Shown here: positions 44,907 through 57,322 of the stretch, piece after piece
Layout of the letters: each line of letters opens with the position of its first letter
Numbering within the stretch: position 1 is the stretch's first letter
From: Dipteris shenzhenensis
Taxonomy: Eukaryota; Polypodiophyta; Polypodiopsida; Gleicheniales
Assembly (NCBI GenBank): GCA_047967505.1
Contig: CM106540.1
DNA: 64,000 bases
Direction: 5' to 3' (one strand)
Made by a program: the position numbers and the translations under genes
Notes under the pieces: generated by a model
Seen by the model: only the letters and a program-made list of their open reading frames with translations
Databases searched by the model: none
What the model was told of the DNA's origin: nothing

Positions 44907-47822
44907 AAAACCATGTGTCTTTGGCATTATGCATTATTCTAGGCAAATGCCTCCAATTTTTTGCACCAGCTCTCTCCATGAACAACTTCATTTGGCATTC
45001 TTCCAGTTTGGGCGCATTCTATTTGTAGAAGCAATTTACTGGCATGGGTTATGATGATCTAAGTCTTACATGATTTCATGTAGCATTGGGCTAGCTAAAT
45101 TGTTACTTCGTGAGAGTTCGATACGTGTATTGAGGATAGAGTGAGATTCTAAATTATAGCTAGCTTTATCATTTATAATTGCCATTCTTGCTACAACTCT
45201 CTTTGTTCACATTTTCTTTAGGAAAGCTACCAAGCACATAGGGTAGTGAAGCCATACGTTGGCAAACTCCCGTCCCAACTGCACACCAAGGGGGTTGAAA
45301 CACTATGGGGAAGGGGGGGCGGGTGAGTGGGGGTTCCAATGGTACCATTATACCTACTTGTAGGCCAAGGCCTTATTGTCTAATGTTTGTCTGGAGACTT
45401 AAATGGTAACAAAGATGATACACAACAACTTGTGAAAGAATCTCTGACCCATAAATCATATTTCCATTGAAGGATCATTGCCTTTTGTATGGCAACTACA
45501 CTAAGCCCCCATTCAATTGGTCATTTTGGCGGAACAATGGATAATGTGTAATCGTGAATTATTCCTGCTAGCCATCCTATAGAACACCCTTGACCACCAT
45601 CAAGATATCAAAAGAGATAGTGATTGATGCCACATCCCAAAATAGGCTTATGATTATTGTTCGTCAATTTTATCGATTCCCACCACACCTCATCTAATCT
45701 TGCATCAAAACCAAATTCTTTACACTAGCAAAATAGGATAGTTTGTGTGACTTCTCTCCAACAAAAGAAATGAAACTTGGTCTTGTGATTGTATTTTAAT
45801 GTTGGAGTAAAGACAAAGACTCATTTATTTATTTGCCATCTAAAATTAATAAGCTTAGTAGCATCTTCTCAACAATGGGATTCTTATTTTCAAGATTATT
45901 TCTCAAAACTCTTAGTAATACTTTAGAAGATGGTAATTCTAATTTCCTTTGTGGATAGCATCTTGAAATTAAAATCATTTTCCATGTGAATTTTTAGGGC
46001 TTGCATTGTGCTAGAGTGCCATACCAAAACACACAAAAATAAAGTTCCAATACGCAGGTACTCATGCAAGAAATTTGTGTCCGATTTGTGTCCATGGTAT
46101 GTTCTTCTTTTGGGATGAATAAGATGGTATTTAAATTATGCTTGATTTAATCAGCTCATCTAATTTCCCTACTAATACTTTTTCCATTTTTTGTGCTTGC
46201 AATATTCTTAGCTCACCTCATATTTGTCTTGTATACAAACCACAAATGCCCTCTCTTATGCATTTCTCAATCTTAATGGTGTATCTAATCAAACTTTGCA
46301 TGTAGAATCTACTTTCTTAATGCACAAGCAAAGCCTTATGTAAGAGGATGTGTATGCGTTATGAGACAAATTGTAATCAGAATTCAATTTGAAATCGTAC
46401 GAGTATATGTAATAACGCTTGTGGAAAAACTTTCCCACTAATCATCCATTAGCATTCAAATCCTAAAAAGGGTAGTCTCTCTTCCATACAAAAATAAACA
46501 AAACTTGTGATTCTACGAATGCATGAATGATAAATTCAAGGGAACTTAAACAGCTTCTTTCATCTCATGGTATCTTCCTAACTTTCTAATCCAATCTTGT
46601 CTATGCAGCCATAACTTTTTTCCCATCATTACACAATAGGTTCTCATCCTCACATCCATAGTTTTAATGCATTCTAAAACAACTTCTCTATATGGATGTA
46701 CATTAATAAAGCATTAGGAGATTACCTCACATGACAAAGTTGAGTGAGTATGCCCTAAAGTTATTACAGATTGGTTCTTTCATCGACCTCTCCTTTGATT
46801 TGGTTGACAAGGATCCTGTGCACTTGAAAATGAAGCAACTTGGCCTATGTTGCTTAATTGAGCTATAAATAGCCTTTTTGCACATAAAACATAAATGATG
46901 AAGAGTATTCACCCAATTGGCATAATAAACTACTCATCGATGGTCTTAGTCATGAAATCCTATGCTATTTCCATTTCTTCAAATGCCATACTACCTAGCA
47001 TCAATTCAACATTTTTTTCCTAATAAGGATTGTGTTTCAAATGCCTTCAACTGATCTAGTGAATTCATAGTCCTAATGCAATGATGATTTTCATGGATTG
47101 TTCACTCTTTATCTTAGCACTACAATTTTGCAATGTGATGGTCATATTATTGAAATCCTTCCTATATTATAAGTGATTTTTTAGTTAGAAATTTATAAAG
47201 GCATAAAGTAGTGTATGCAACATATAGTGCACTTAAATCATTTCATTATGAATATGTTATTTCCTCTCATGTTTTGATGTTCCACTTATCACATGCAACC
47301 CTTATTGCATTAAATTTCTCATTAATCCAAAAAGAGGCCAAATTAATATATGAAAAGAGCTTGCTGTAATACTCTTAAGATGCGAAGACACAATTTCTAG
47401 ACATGACAACATCACTAGCAAAAGAAGGGTTACATCTTTATGAAAACAATATGGAAAAGGAGGTTGAGATGATAAAGATACTCAACAATTTCCACATACT
47501 TATAATTGTTTACCGTACATGATTTGTGAGAGTGCCAAATTTTGTATCATAAGTCCCTTGATATAAGAACGTCAAATCGCATTGATTATACTTTCACTCA
47601 TTACAATTGTGATCACTAAAAAATGCTCTTGTATAAAATACACACACGCATCAAAAAATTTATTGAAGGGAAAACTTTGCTTATTAGTGTTAGCATCGAG
47701 CCCACAATGGATGATAAATTTCCATTGGGTGGACTATGTGCACCATCAATTCGTGAGACATATTGTTATCAAAAAGCATCATCAAGCAACACTTTTCAAT
47801 ATTTCAATTAGTGAGACATATT
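44907..47822. other. AT-rich intergenic sequence, unassigned
   Basis: Only short open frames. A minus-strand frame at 46727-46912 contains KKAIYSSIKQHRPSCF, vaguely like the copia reverse-transcriptase motif KKALYGLKQAPR, but support is too weak to call. Confidence 0.35.
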
Positions 47823-48449
47823 TGTTAAATTACATGATGCAGCGGAATAGAAACTGAACAAAGAATAGAGAGCACAACAAACTGGAGATGAACAAAATTT
47901 TCCTTCAATACTGATGTAGTACAGATGATGGCTCCGTCCACCCGTGCACTCCCATAGTGGAGCTTAGATGGTGATCTAGACAAATACTAGGTGAAGAGCT
48001 ACTAGCTGAAAGATCTCTGCTGGAAGATCTGATCTGGTACAATGGACTGGGGAGGTCGCCTCTTTATAGCTATGAGGGCAGTAGTCAGATCAACGTAGTC
48101 GGTGGAACCGACCAGTCAACCTTGTCGGTGGAGCCGACTAGTCATCCATGGAATATTCAGGGAATATTTCCTATATCATCACCTTGGGAGCTCTCACCCC
48201 CAAACCCCCACCAGGGGGGACCAGCTGGCCCCCAGACCCACCCCCAGACCACAGCAAGAGCAAGGGGCTCCCACATGATCACCTTTCTACCATCAATGGT
48301 CTCATTGATAGACCTCCTCTGACATGCAAGTCAGGATCCATCGAGTGTCCTAGGCTCAGACTGGCTCCTCCTCATATGGGGGCCTTACAAATTAAGCACC
48401 TTAGACCCTGGTGGTTACCAAGAGGGTGGGGCATTGAGTATATCTAGCA
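47823..48449 (-). mobile_element. Solo LTR of copia family D
   Basis: 627 bp, TGTTAAATTACATG...TATCTAGCA, flanked by ATATT on both sides (47818-47822, 48450-48454). Same family and orientation as the LTRs of element D. A minus-strand TATAAAG (complement at 48062-48068) lies next to two 26-bp repeats at 48091-48142. Confidence 0.93.
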
Positions 48450-49183
48450 ATATTATTATAAAAAAGCATCATCAAGCAACACCTTTTAGTATTTCAATAT
48501 GTGACATCAATTTTCTGGTGAAAATCCAGTGAGAAAATATAAATGCATGTATAAAGCTTGAAATTTGCACATGCAATCATTTCCATTATTCATTCTTTAA
48601 TCGACATTGGCATTTAATGCCTAGCTTTTAGCTCTACAAAGAATGGGGAATTTATACTACTACTTTGTGTCTTTTAGGATGAATTTTTCACGATATAAAA
48701 AATTAAAATTTTAAGTTAATGAGAGTTAAAGAGGCTCTCAATGGCACTACCAAGGATGGCATCATGCATACCCAAAGGACTAGGATATTGTATAAAACTA
48801 TGAAAACCTTATACTTAACACCCATGGCAAATGCTCTAATATCCAATAAATCACAACTCTAGCTAGTATATACAACTCAATTTTGAAAAATATTATGTAA
48901 GACCCCAATTTGCATAAGAGTATGCCCTCTAACCACCTACCACGTTGCCTTCACAAGTTCATGGAAATGAGAATTTTAACATATAGTGTGTATGTCCAAT
49001 GCTACATGCTTGTAAATTCTAAACGTTCGAAGCACATCTCCACATAAATTTATTGTAACTTTATACGATGAGAAGATCAAAAGGATCTTTCTTCTACTTA
49101 TACAAATGGGCACTTAATATCCACACTGAAACACCTTGGAAGCCCTATTATGTGTTTCCACAACATTTAAAGTGTGTTAAACT
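48450..49183. other. AT-rich intergenic sequence
   Basis: Nothing coding recognised. The first 60 bases repeat the sequence left of the solo LTR (AAAAAGCATCATCAAGCAAC on both sides). Confidence 0.4.
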
Positions 49184-49410
49184 GTGGGTTCAATGATTCA
49201 TTCCGGTTTGCCGATCAAAAATTGGGCTTTGAGGTGTTTTAGTAACTACCCCATCGAGGAAGGGGAGGCTCTCATAGTTGCCTTAGCATACCGAGATGGT
49301 TTTGAGTTAGCAATGGTCAATGTTTATGATGGAAACTCTCCCCAGGAGAGAGCTGCCTATTGTTGGAATTTTCTTAATCGTAACCTAGAAGGTTTGCATT
49401 GGCTTCTCAG
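49184..49410 (+). pseudogene. LINE endonuclease fragment, left of the copia insertion
   Basis: Reads ALAYRDGFELAMVNVYDGNS and AAYCWNFLNRNLEGLHWLL, an AP-endonuclease segment of a plant LINE. The frame resumes at 52340 beyond element D with GDWNLIERDQDHSHPSPP-like sequence, showing that copia D landed inside it. Confidence 0.8.
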
Positions 49411-50066
49411 TGTTAAATTATGCGGCGCAGAGGAACAAAAACTGAACAAAGAATAGAGAGTACACAGCAAACTGGAGATGAATAAAAATTTCCTTCAATA
49501 CTGATGTAGTATAGATGATGGCTCCGTCCACTCGTGCGCTCCCACAGTGGAGCTTAGATGGCGATCTAGACAGATACTAGGTGAAGACCTACTAGCTAGA
49601 AGATCTTTGCTTGAAGATCTGATCTGGTACAATGGACTGGGGAGGTCGCCTCTTTATAGCTATGAGGGTGGTAGTCGGATCAACGTAGTCGATGGAACCA
49701 ACTAGTCAACCTAGTCAGTGAAGCCAACCAATCAACCTAGTTGGTGGAACCGACTAGTTGTCCATGGAATATTCAAGGAATATTCCCTATATCATTAGCA
49801 AGAGTAAGGGGCTCCCACACAATCAAGACAATGTGCCTTGTTGTGCTACTAGCTTACCTACCCTGCCTAGCCCATAGGCTAGACTCACATAGATCCCCTT
49901 TCTACCATCAACGATCTGATTGATAGACCTCATCTGACATGCAAGTCATGATCCATCCAGTGTCTCGGACTCACACATGGCTTCTCCTCATATGGGGGCC
50001 TTACAACTTGAGCACCTTGGACCACTGGTGGTTACCAGGAGGGTGGGGCATTGAGCATATCTAACA
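49411..50066 (-). repeat. 3' LTR of copia D
   Basis: TGTTAAATTATGCGG...ATATCTAACA in plus reading. It carries three 26-bp promoter repeats (49681-49758) beside the minus-strand TATA complement at 49652-49658. Confidence 0.92.
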
Positions 50067-50150
50067 CCCCTCCTCAATGTCCACCCATAGGTGAACTACC
50101 TTCTCGGCCCAATGCTGGGTCTCTGAAGATGACCCTGAAGCTGATTCTTC

Positions 50151-50816
50151 CTAAGTGCCTTGGTGAAGATATCTACTCCATTTTGCTCTATTGGACAATA
50201 GACCAATTCCCACTATCTCACTGTCCTCAATCAAATCACGCACATAGTGATACTGAATCTCTATAGGTTTTGTGCGGGCATGAAACACTGGATTTTTAGC
50301 AATGGCCATGCAACTTTGATTGTCGCACCTCAACATAGTTGCCTCATCCTCTTGCACTCCCATGTGCCATAAGATCCTCCTCAGACACACTGCTTCATAA
50401 GTAGTAAAACATGTTGCCTTGTACTCAGCCTCGGTAGAAGATAATGCCATTGTTGGTTGTTTCTTACTGATCCAAGAGAAGACACCTGAACCTAAAGAGA
50501 AACAATATCCAGAAATTGATTTCTTGGAATCAACATCTCCAGCCCAATCTGAGTCACAATGACCAGCCAAGGAAGTGCCTGTACCATAAGTGATGCCATA
50601 ATCAAGAGTGCCCTTCACATACCTCAGCACCCACATCCCTGCATTCCAATGATTCTCTCGAGGCTTATTGGAGAACCTGCTCAAAACGCCAACAACAAAA
50701 CTGATGTTCAGTCTGGTGTTGCACAGATAGATGAGACTGCCGACCAACTTCTTGTACCTCCCGATGTCTGCTGGTGGTGAGGCATCCTCCATAGACAGCC
50801 TCGCATTTACCTCCAT
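50151..50816 (-). pseudogene. Copia D RNase H domain (pol C-terminus)
   Basis: A 221-residue open frame: YKKLVGSLIYLCNTRLNISF, the end of the reverse-transcriptase domain, then HCDSDWAGDVDSKKSISGYC and QPTMALSSTEAEYKA, the hallmark copia RNase H motifs. RNase H removes the RNA strand during reverse transcription. The N-terminal domains are missing. It ends in a short non-homologous tail (LLSNRAKWSRYLH). Confidence 0.92.
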
Positions 50817-51416
50817 AGGTGTAGGTAGCTATCTCCTTGCACTCAGACATACCAAATACCTTCAATGTCTCCCTTGCATATTTTTGCTGAGAGATAGAGA
50901 TCTTGCCTGGCTCTTGCCACAGACTTCAATCCCCAAACAGTAATGCATCAAGCCTAAGTGTGCCGTCTCACCATCCCCATTGCTGCCTCCATCTCAAGCT
51001 TTAAGCCTCAATTCCTCCTCCATAAGTAAAGCACAGAACTCCTCAAATGACAATGGTTGGGGTCTCACCTGAGTGTTAAGTGATGTTACTAGTCCATCAA
51101 ACCTTGGCGGACATATCCGAAGACACTGTCGAGCTAGCTCTTCGCTAGTCTTTTGTATCCCAGCACCAGCCATCTGGTCACGTAGATTTTTGATTCAGGT
51201 TATGAATGCCTTTGTTGTCTCTCCTTCATTAAACTTCTCAGCTGTGAGCTGATTCTCCAGGTTTTGGATCCTTGTCTGATTCCGCGTCTCATACTGACTC
51301 TTCAATATGTTCTAGACCACAGTTGCCTTAGATGTATGTTGAATCAAGGTCAAAACATTATCAGTAGTACTTGTAACCAGGGCACACAGAGAATCTACGT
51401 TCCTACGTTTCCAAGC

Positions 51417-51674
51417 TCATAGAATGTCGGCATTAGGAGGTATCGTACTCCTCGAATTCGCTGGGTCGGGGGTCCCTTGTGGTTCTAGGTCAGTCCCCAG
51501 TACTGTCTCCAAAAGCTCATATGAATCCAAAATAGTAGTAACTTTAAACTTCCATAGAGTGTAGTTTGTATTATCTAGCTTGCCTTCAGTGAAGGCTGGT
51601 GGGCGAATCCTCAACGCTTGGATTGTTGGTGCAGCTGCAGCTATTGAACTCGAGCCGCTTCCTATTACCATCAC
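51417..51674 (-). pseudogene. Copia D gag N-terminal fragment
   Basis: Contains FTEGKLDNTNYTLWKFKVTT, the conserved N-terminus of copia gag, and stops after 85 residues. The adjacent region 50820-51410 has further broken gag-like sequence but no zinc knuckle that I can see. Confidence 0.8.
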
Positions 51675-51745
51675 TCCGTATGCTGTTGAAGCCCTTGCCT
51701 CTCTTCTACTCTTCGATCCTTAGAGCCACCTGGGCTCTAAGGCCA

Positions 51746-52339
51746 TGTTAAATTACACAGCACAACGGAATAGAAACTGAACAAAGAATAGAGAGTACGC
51801 AACAAACTGGAGATGAACAAAATTTTCCTTCAATATTGATGTAGTACAAATGATGGCTCCATCCACCCGTGCGCTCCCACAGTGGAGCTTAGATGGTGAT
51901 CTAGATAGATACTAGGTGAAGAGCTACTAGCTGGAAGATCTGAATTGGTACAATGGACTGGGGAGGTCGCCTCTTTATAGCTACGAGGGCGGTAGTCAGA
52001 TCAAGTCAGTGGAACCGACCAGTCAACCTAGTTGGTGGAACCGACTAGTCATCCATGGAGTAAGGGGCTCCCACACAATAAAGACAATGTGCCTCGTTGT
52101 GCTACTAGCTTACCTACCCTGCCTAGCCCATAGGTGCCTAGCCCATAGGCTAGACTCACATAGATCACCTTTCTACCATCAATGATCTCATTGATAGACC
52201 TCATCTAACATGCAAGTCAGGATCCACCATCCAATGTCCTGAGCTCACACATGGCTTCTCCTCATATGGGGGCCTTACAACTTGAGCACCTTGGACCACT
52301 AGTGGTTATAGGAGGGTGGGGAATTGAGCATATCTAACA
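51746..52339 (-). repeat. 5' LTR of copia D
   Basis: 594 bp, TGTTAAATTACACAG...TATCTAACA in plus reading. It has one full 26-bp repeat and one shortened one (about 52001-52049) near the minus-strand TATA complement at 51973-51979. Confidence 0.92.
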
Positions 52340-54060
52340 CTCAGTGGTGATTGAAACTTGATAGAGAGGGATCAAGATCACTCGCATCCATCTCCTCCCT
52401 TGATTGGCCTTAAGCGAGATGCTTGGGATAATCTAACCCTTAATAAAGGCCTCATGGATTGTATGGATGTCCATAATGGCCTAGATGCTTCACTTGGAAC
52501 AATCGCAAGAAAGCTGAAGAGTATCAAGCTGGAAGGTTGGACATAATTTACGTGTCTAATGAGGGTTGGTGGTTGAGAGGGCCCCTAAAGGGTGAATGCC
52601 TTGAAAATTCATGCTATCAGATCAAGTTCTTATTATTTGGAGTTTTTGTACTCCTATGATGGCTGGTAGGTCAAAGGACATTCCATAAAAAATTCAATAA
52701 GGCCCTTATGGCTTCTCAAGGGTTCTATGTTGAATTGAGGAGATTGTAGAAAGATCATACACTGGATTGTGCAGACCCATATTAGAAATGGGACGCTACA
52801 ATAAGGCAATTTCACCTTAGAGCTTGTGAGTTTGATCACAAGTCATGACTAAGAGGAAGACCACACTCAACTCCTTGCACTTTGTAAAAAAATTTGTGTG
52901 GGTGGCGATGTCTACATCTCCATAGACCCTTGATGGCCTTACAACTGAGTTTTATAGAGAATTCTAAGATATGCTTGAACAAGATGTGATGAATATGGCC
53001 AATGCTGCAGGTTGCTTTCTCCCGATGTCAATGTGGGCCTAGTAAAGCTGTTTCTAAAAGGCAAAGAAGGTTAAAATCTGGCAATTGGTGCCATATCACA
53101 ATGCTAAACACATCCTGCAAGTTAATTGCCAAAGTATTGGCCATCAGAATATGGGATTTGTGTATGACAGTGGTAGACTGTGAACAGGTAGGCTTCATTA
53201 AAGGTCACAATATTTTTGAAAACATATTAAATGTCTCCTTGGCAAGTTTTGATTATTCATGTAATACAGGTCAAAGTACATTGTTTTTTGGCTTTGACTT
53301 TGATAAAGCCTACAATAGAGTTAAGTAGGATTACATCTTAGCTATCCTTGATAATTTGGTTTCGGACTTGGCTTCTCATATGGCTGCTACACTCTTTGGA
53401 AATGCTCCTGTGACCTTGTGCATCAATGGCAGTGTTGTAGGCAATTATGATGTGAAATAATCCACTAAGGGTGCTCCCTGGCGCTTATGTTGTTTGCAAA
53501 TGGGTTGGTTCCATTGATTCATATGATCAAGAAAGCCATTTTAGATTGGAAAATCCAGGGGGTTTCCCTTCCCTCTAGCAAGCAATTGAGTTATCAGCAA
53601 CTGTTTGTGAATGACATGATGTCTTTTGTGATTGAGGATCTGACATGTTTCCCAAAATTGTTTGATATTTTAACTACGTTTTACAAGGCCTTGGGATCTC
53701 AAAATATCTAGAATAAGACTTTTTTCATCAAGACTGATTGTGGTTCTCCCTCGTCTAGGCTTAAGGATCTAAAGGTATAGGTAGTGTAGAGCCAGGAGGT
53801 GGTTTGTATCTTGGTGCCCCCTTAGGGATCAGGTTGATGAGCATCAATATTTCAACTGATTTAAGGAGCAGATCAAGGCCAAACTCCAAACTTGGCAATG
53901 ACTTCAGCTGGGATGGAATGGGAGGCTACTTGTTATTTAGCATGTTTTAGCAGCCTGTATAACCTATGTCACCACAGTTTGGAACTTTGTCAAGTGTCAC
54001 TGGATGTAGGGTAATAATCTTGAGAGTGCAAGGAGGGCTATGATGAAGGATGGTGATGAA
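52340..54060 (+). pseudogene. LINE endonuclease/reverse transcriptase remnant, right of copia D
   Basis: Continues the endonuclease of 49184-49410. It then shows reverse-transcriptase blocks in order but in changing frames: KLIAKVLAIRIWDL, QVGFIKGHNIFENIL, FGFDFDKAYNRVK, and LFVNDMMSF, where FADD would be expected. Later sequence (about 53880-54000) fits the region after the RT domain. Stops are frequent and the active site is lost. Confidence 0.78.
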
Positions 54061-54179
54061 GGCTATGATAGTGATGGGCCTTTCTTCTGTGTTTTTCTAT
54101 TGTCATGGCATGGTAGGCAAATAATTCGGTCTCCGTATGCTTCTCTAATTGATAGAGTTTTTCTTTTAGGGATGCATGA

Positions 54180-57100
54180 TCTCCATGCATTCCTGTACTA
54201 CTATGTGTAGGCTTGGAATTACAAATTCTTGTGGGACCACAACTTCAATGCCGTACACCAATTGAAAAGGTGTATTCCCTGTACTAACCTTAGAAAAATG
54301 CATAATATTTTGTTGGTGGATTCGGCCTACTGTCCATTCCCTTTGGGTTAGTAGGGTGTGATTTTTCTATGGATCACCATAAAGCCAGACAATAGTTCTT
54401 GGATAACCTCATTGACAAAATGTGTGCCTTTCAATGGGACATCAAAATTGGGTGATCACATTCTCATATAGGACCTTGCCATGCTTCTAGCATTTGTCTT
54501 TCTAACTGCTTTACCTCCAGTCCATTTGGTAAAGTAATCAGTGGCCGCAATGATGTAACATGCTTGTGTTCCCTTTGTTGTTGGATGGATGGGACCCACA
54601 AAATCAATCCCCCATTTTTAAGATGGTTTTTGTGCAACAACTATTGTGAGGGGATTGAAGTCCTTGTGTTGTGGTTTAGTAGTCCATTGACATACATCAT
54701 AGCTTTTGACATATTCATAGGCATCTGCCTAAAGTGTTGGCCACCAGTAGCCTATGAGGAGGACTTTTCTTGTTGTTGCTTCCCCTTGAAAGTGTCCTCC
54801 TACAATGCCTTCATGGACTTCACTAAGGATTGGCATGATCTCATGTGACATCACACATCTCCTTAAAACCTAGTCCTTGCCCATCTTGTATAGTTGGCCA
54901 ATGATGAGTTGATAGGGTGCAGATTTGATTATGAGTTTTTTGGCTTTCAATGGTTGCAATTCTGGCAGGGGTCTACCTGTCATTAAGTAGCTAATGATAT
55001 TCACACACCACTCTAAAACTACATCTATTTGAAATATTGTGGCATCTGGTAAGACATCTTCCACTCTAATGGCTTCTTCTCCCATCTTGACACGAGACAT
55101 GTGATTGGCAATGTAGTGTTGGGCACCTTTGCGGTCCACTATCTTGAAATTGAATTCTTGAAGCAAGAGGAGCCATCTGGTTATTCTTCCTATTGTGCAC
55201 ATGCAGTTCATAAGGTAAAGCAATGCTTGATGGTCAGTGTAGAAGACAAAATCATTTGCCAATAAATAGTGTTGAAATTTTTAAACACTATACACCATTG
55301 CCAGGGCTTCTCTTTCTATGGTGGTATAGTTGATTTGTGCATCATTAAGTTGTCGATTGGCAAAGTAGAATGGGTAGTCTTTCTTATGTTCACCAGTTTG
55401 GCAAAGCAAACTCCAAATTGCATGCTTGGAGCCATCATTATGAACATGAAAATCAATATCCAAATTGGGAGATATAAGGATGGTTGTTGTGATTAAGTGC
55501 CACTTTAAAAGCTCAAGGCTTAGACACACTCTTTTGTCCATAAGAATTCCACCAACAATTTGTAAAGTGGTCTGGCTATCATGGCATACCATAAGATAAA
55601 TCTTCTATAGTAGCTAGCATGGCTCATATAAAGACCTGTATGCCTTTGGAATTTGTAGGAGGAGGAAATTCCATGATGATTTTGATTTTGTTCATGTTAG
55701 TTGCAATCCCATGTTGAGAACTATGTGTCCCAAAACAACCCTGTGGGTGACCATGAATTGCAATTTTTGGATTTAGGAAGATGCCGTACTCCCTATATTT
55801 GACTAGAACTGCTTTAAGACATTTTAAGTGGTCTTGCTTATTGGAGTGGATGCACAAATCATTCAAGAGTACCTGTAACAACTTATTCAGAAATGACTTG
55901 AAAGTGGCAAAGAACATGACTCTCTGGAATGTGGCTGGGGCATTACATAGGTTGAAGGGCATGACTCGATAGGCAAATATGCCCCATTCTATAGCAAATG
56001 TTTTTTTTGATTGGTCGGTAGGAGCAATTTGCACTTGGTTATAGCCACTAAAACCATCCAAGAAGTTGTATATATCTGATCCACCCACCTTTTCCAGCAC
56101 TGTTTCTGTTAGGGGTAGGGGATAGTGATCCCTTATTAGTTAACACATATCCTTAGCTTCTTGTTGCATTTAGGCATGATAATGATGGGTGAAACCCAAT
56201 CAGTGTGATAGATCAATCTTGCATCTAAGAGTTTTTCCAGTTTGTCATAGACCATGGTGCCATATTTTGGATTTGTTCTATATGGTCCACATACCTTAGG
56301 GTGGGCATCGTGTGTAGTGTCACTTCTGCTAAAATTTGCTTCATTTCCTTGTATGACCATGCTAGGCAGTCTCGATATTCCATTAGGAGTTCTTTTAGCT
56401 TTGCTTATCTTCTAGTGTGAGCTGTTTCCCAATGAATACCAATTTCTCTTCCTCCCCTTCAAGGGCAAGGTTTATTGTGCGAGTTTTGGCCAGTCCCTCA
56501 TAGATTGGAGTATCTCCAATGTTATTGATTTCTGGCACTTCAGATTCTCTTACTGGCCTTAGCATTGCTATGGGGACACTACCATGGGTATCTGGTACTC
56601 CATGAAGATCAGCCTCTGATGGTGTTGAACTAGCCGTACATGGGCTATGGACACTGGGTGGTGTAGTTTCATTAACCAGTTTGGGAGGACCTTATGGACT
56701 CTCTTTTTTTGGAGTCTCATTGTCAAGCTTCATCCGCACATGTGGCTTAAACTTTCGAAACTTTTTACGTTAAGAACTATGGGGTACTTTTCCACTAGCA
56801 AAGTATTCCCAAGTAATGGTTCATTTGCTGTGCATACTCCAAGTCCATCGGAGGACCATTCCAGAGGAGGTGGCTGAGATTTTGGGAGAGTCGGCTTGGT
56901 TAGATACAACTCTACAATCTTGGTTTGGACTCATTCAAACTCATTGAATTGATCGGCCTTCACTTTGCGATGATGTCCTTTGGTTTTTCTTGCAGGATCT
57001 TTTGCTATTATTCAACTTTGGGAAGTTCGACAACCATTAGGGCATGGAGAATGGCTAAATCATTGTCAAAGACATGGTCCTATAATTGAGCATTTTTAGC

Positions 57101-57322
57101 CTCTGTTTCTAGGTCCCAAGGAAAATCTGAGTCCTTATTGTCATTGATATCTTCTTCAAGATCACCATTCCATTGAAGGTCAACCATAAAGAATGACACT
57201 TCTGAATTGATTGATTCTTCATGTGTGAGTGGAAGTTTTACATGCATGACCTTAGCATAAATTTGCGAGAAGATGGGATCTAGTATATGGCAGTTGCCAA
57301 TGATCACCAATTCTTGGATCAC
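54180..57322 (-). pseudogene. Gypsy pol relic 1 (non-chromoviral type)
   Basis: Read leftward: protease/RT leader pieces (57322 down to 56136), RT N-terminus (WVSPIIIMPKCNKKLRICVN), RT core (YNFLDGFSGYNQVQIAPTDQ, MPFNLCNAPATFQRVM), RNase H (DFHVHNDGSKHAIWSLLCQ, FYTDHQALLYLMN), then integrase zinc-binding and core pieces down to about 54240 (HEGIVGGHFQ, WGIDFVGPIHPTTKG). The wording LLLQEFNFKIVDRKG and the lack of a chromodomain suggest the Athila/Tat side of Ty3/gypsy. The RT site is LNDL rather than xxDD, and stops are many. Confidence 0.82.

Larger units (their letters stand above)
49411..52339 (-). mobile_element. Ty1/copia element D, internally deleted
   Basis: LTRs 49411-50066 and 51746-52339 are flanked by CTCAG on both outer sides (49406-49410, 52340-52344). 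Read on the minus strand: 5' LTR, primer-site-like TGGCCTTAGAGCC, gag start, then directly the RNase H end of pol, a purine tract (GAGGAGGGG) and the 3' LTR. At 2.9 kb it lacks protease, integrase and reverse transcriptase, so it could only move with help. Confidence 0.93.

Noticed and set aside
46727-46912. Possible copia reverse-transcriptase scrap on the minus strand
   Set aside because: Only one motif-like stretch (KKAIYSSIKQ) with no neighbouring RT blocks in the expected order.
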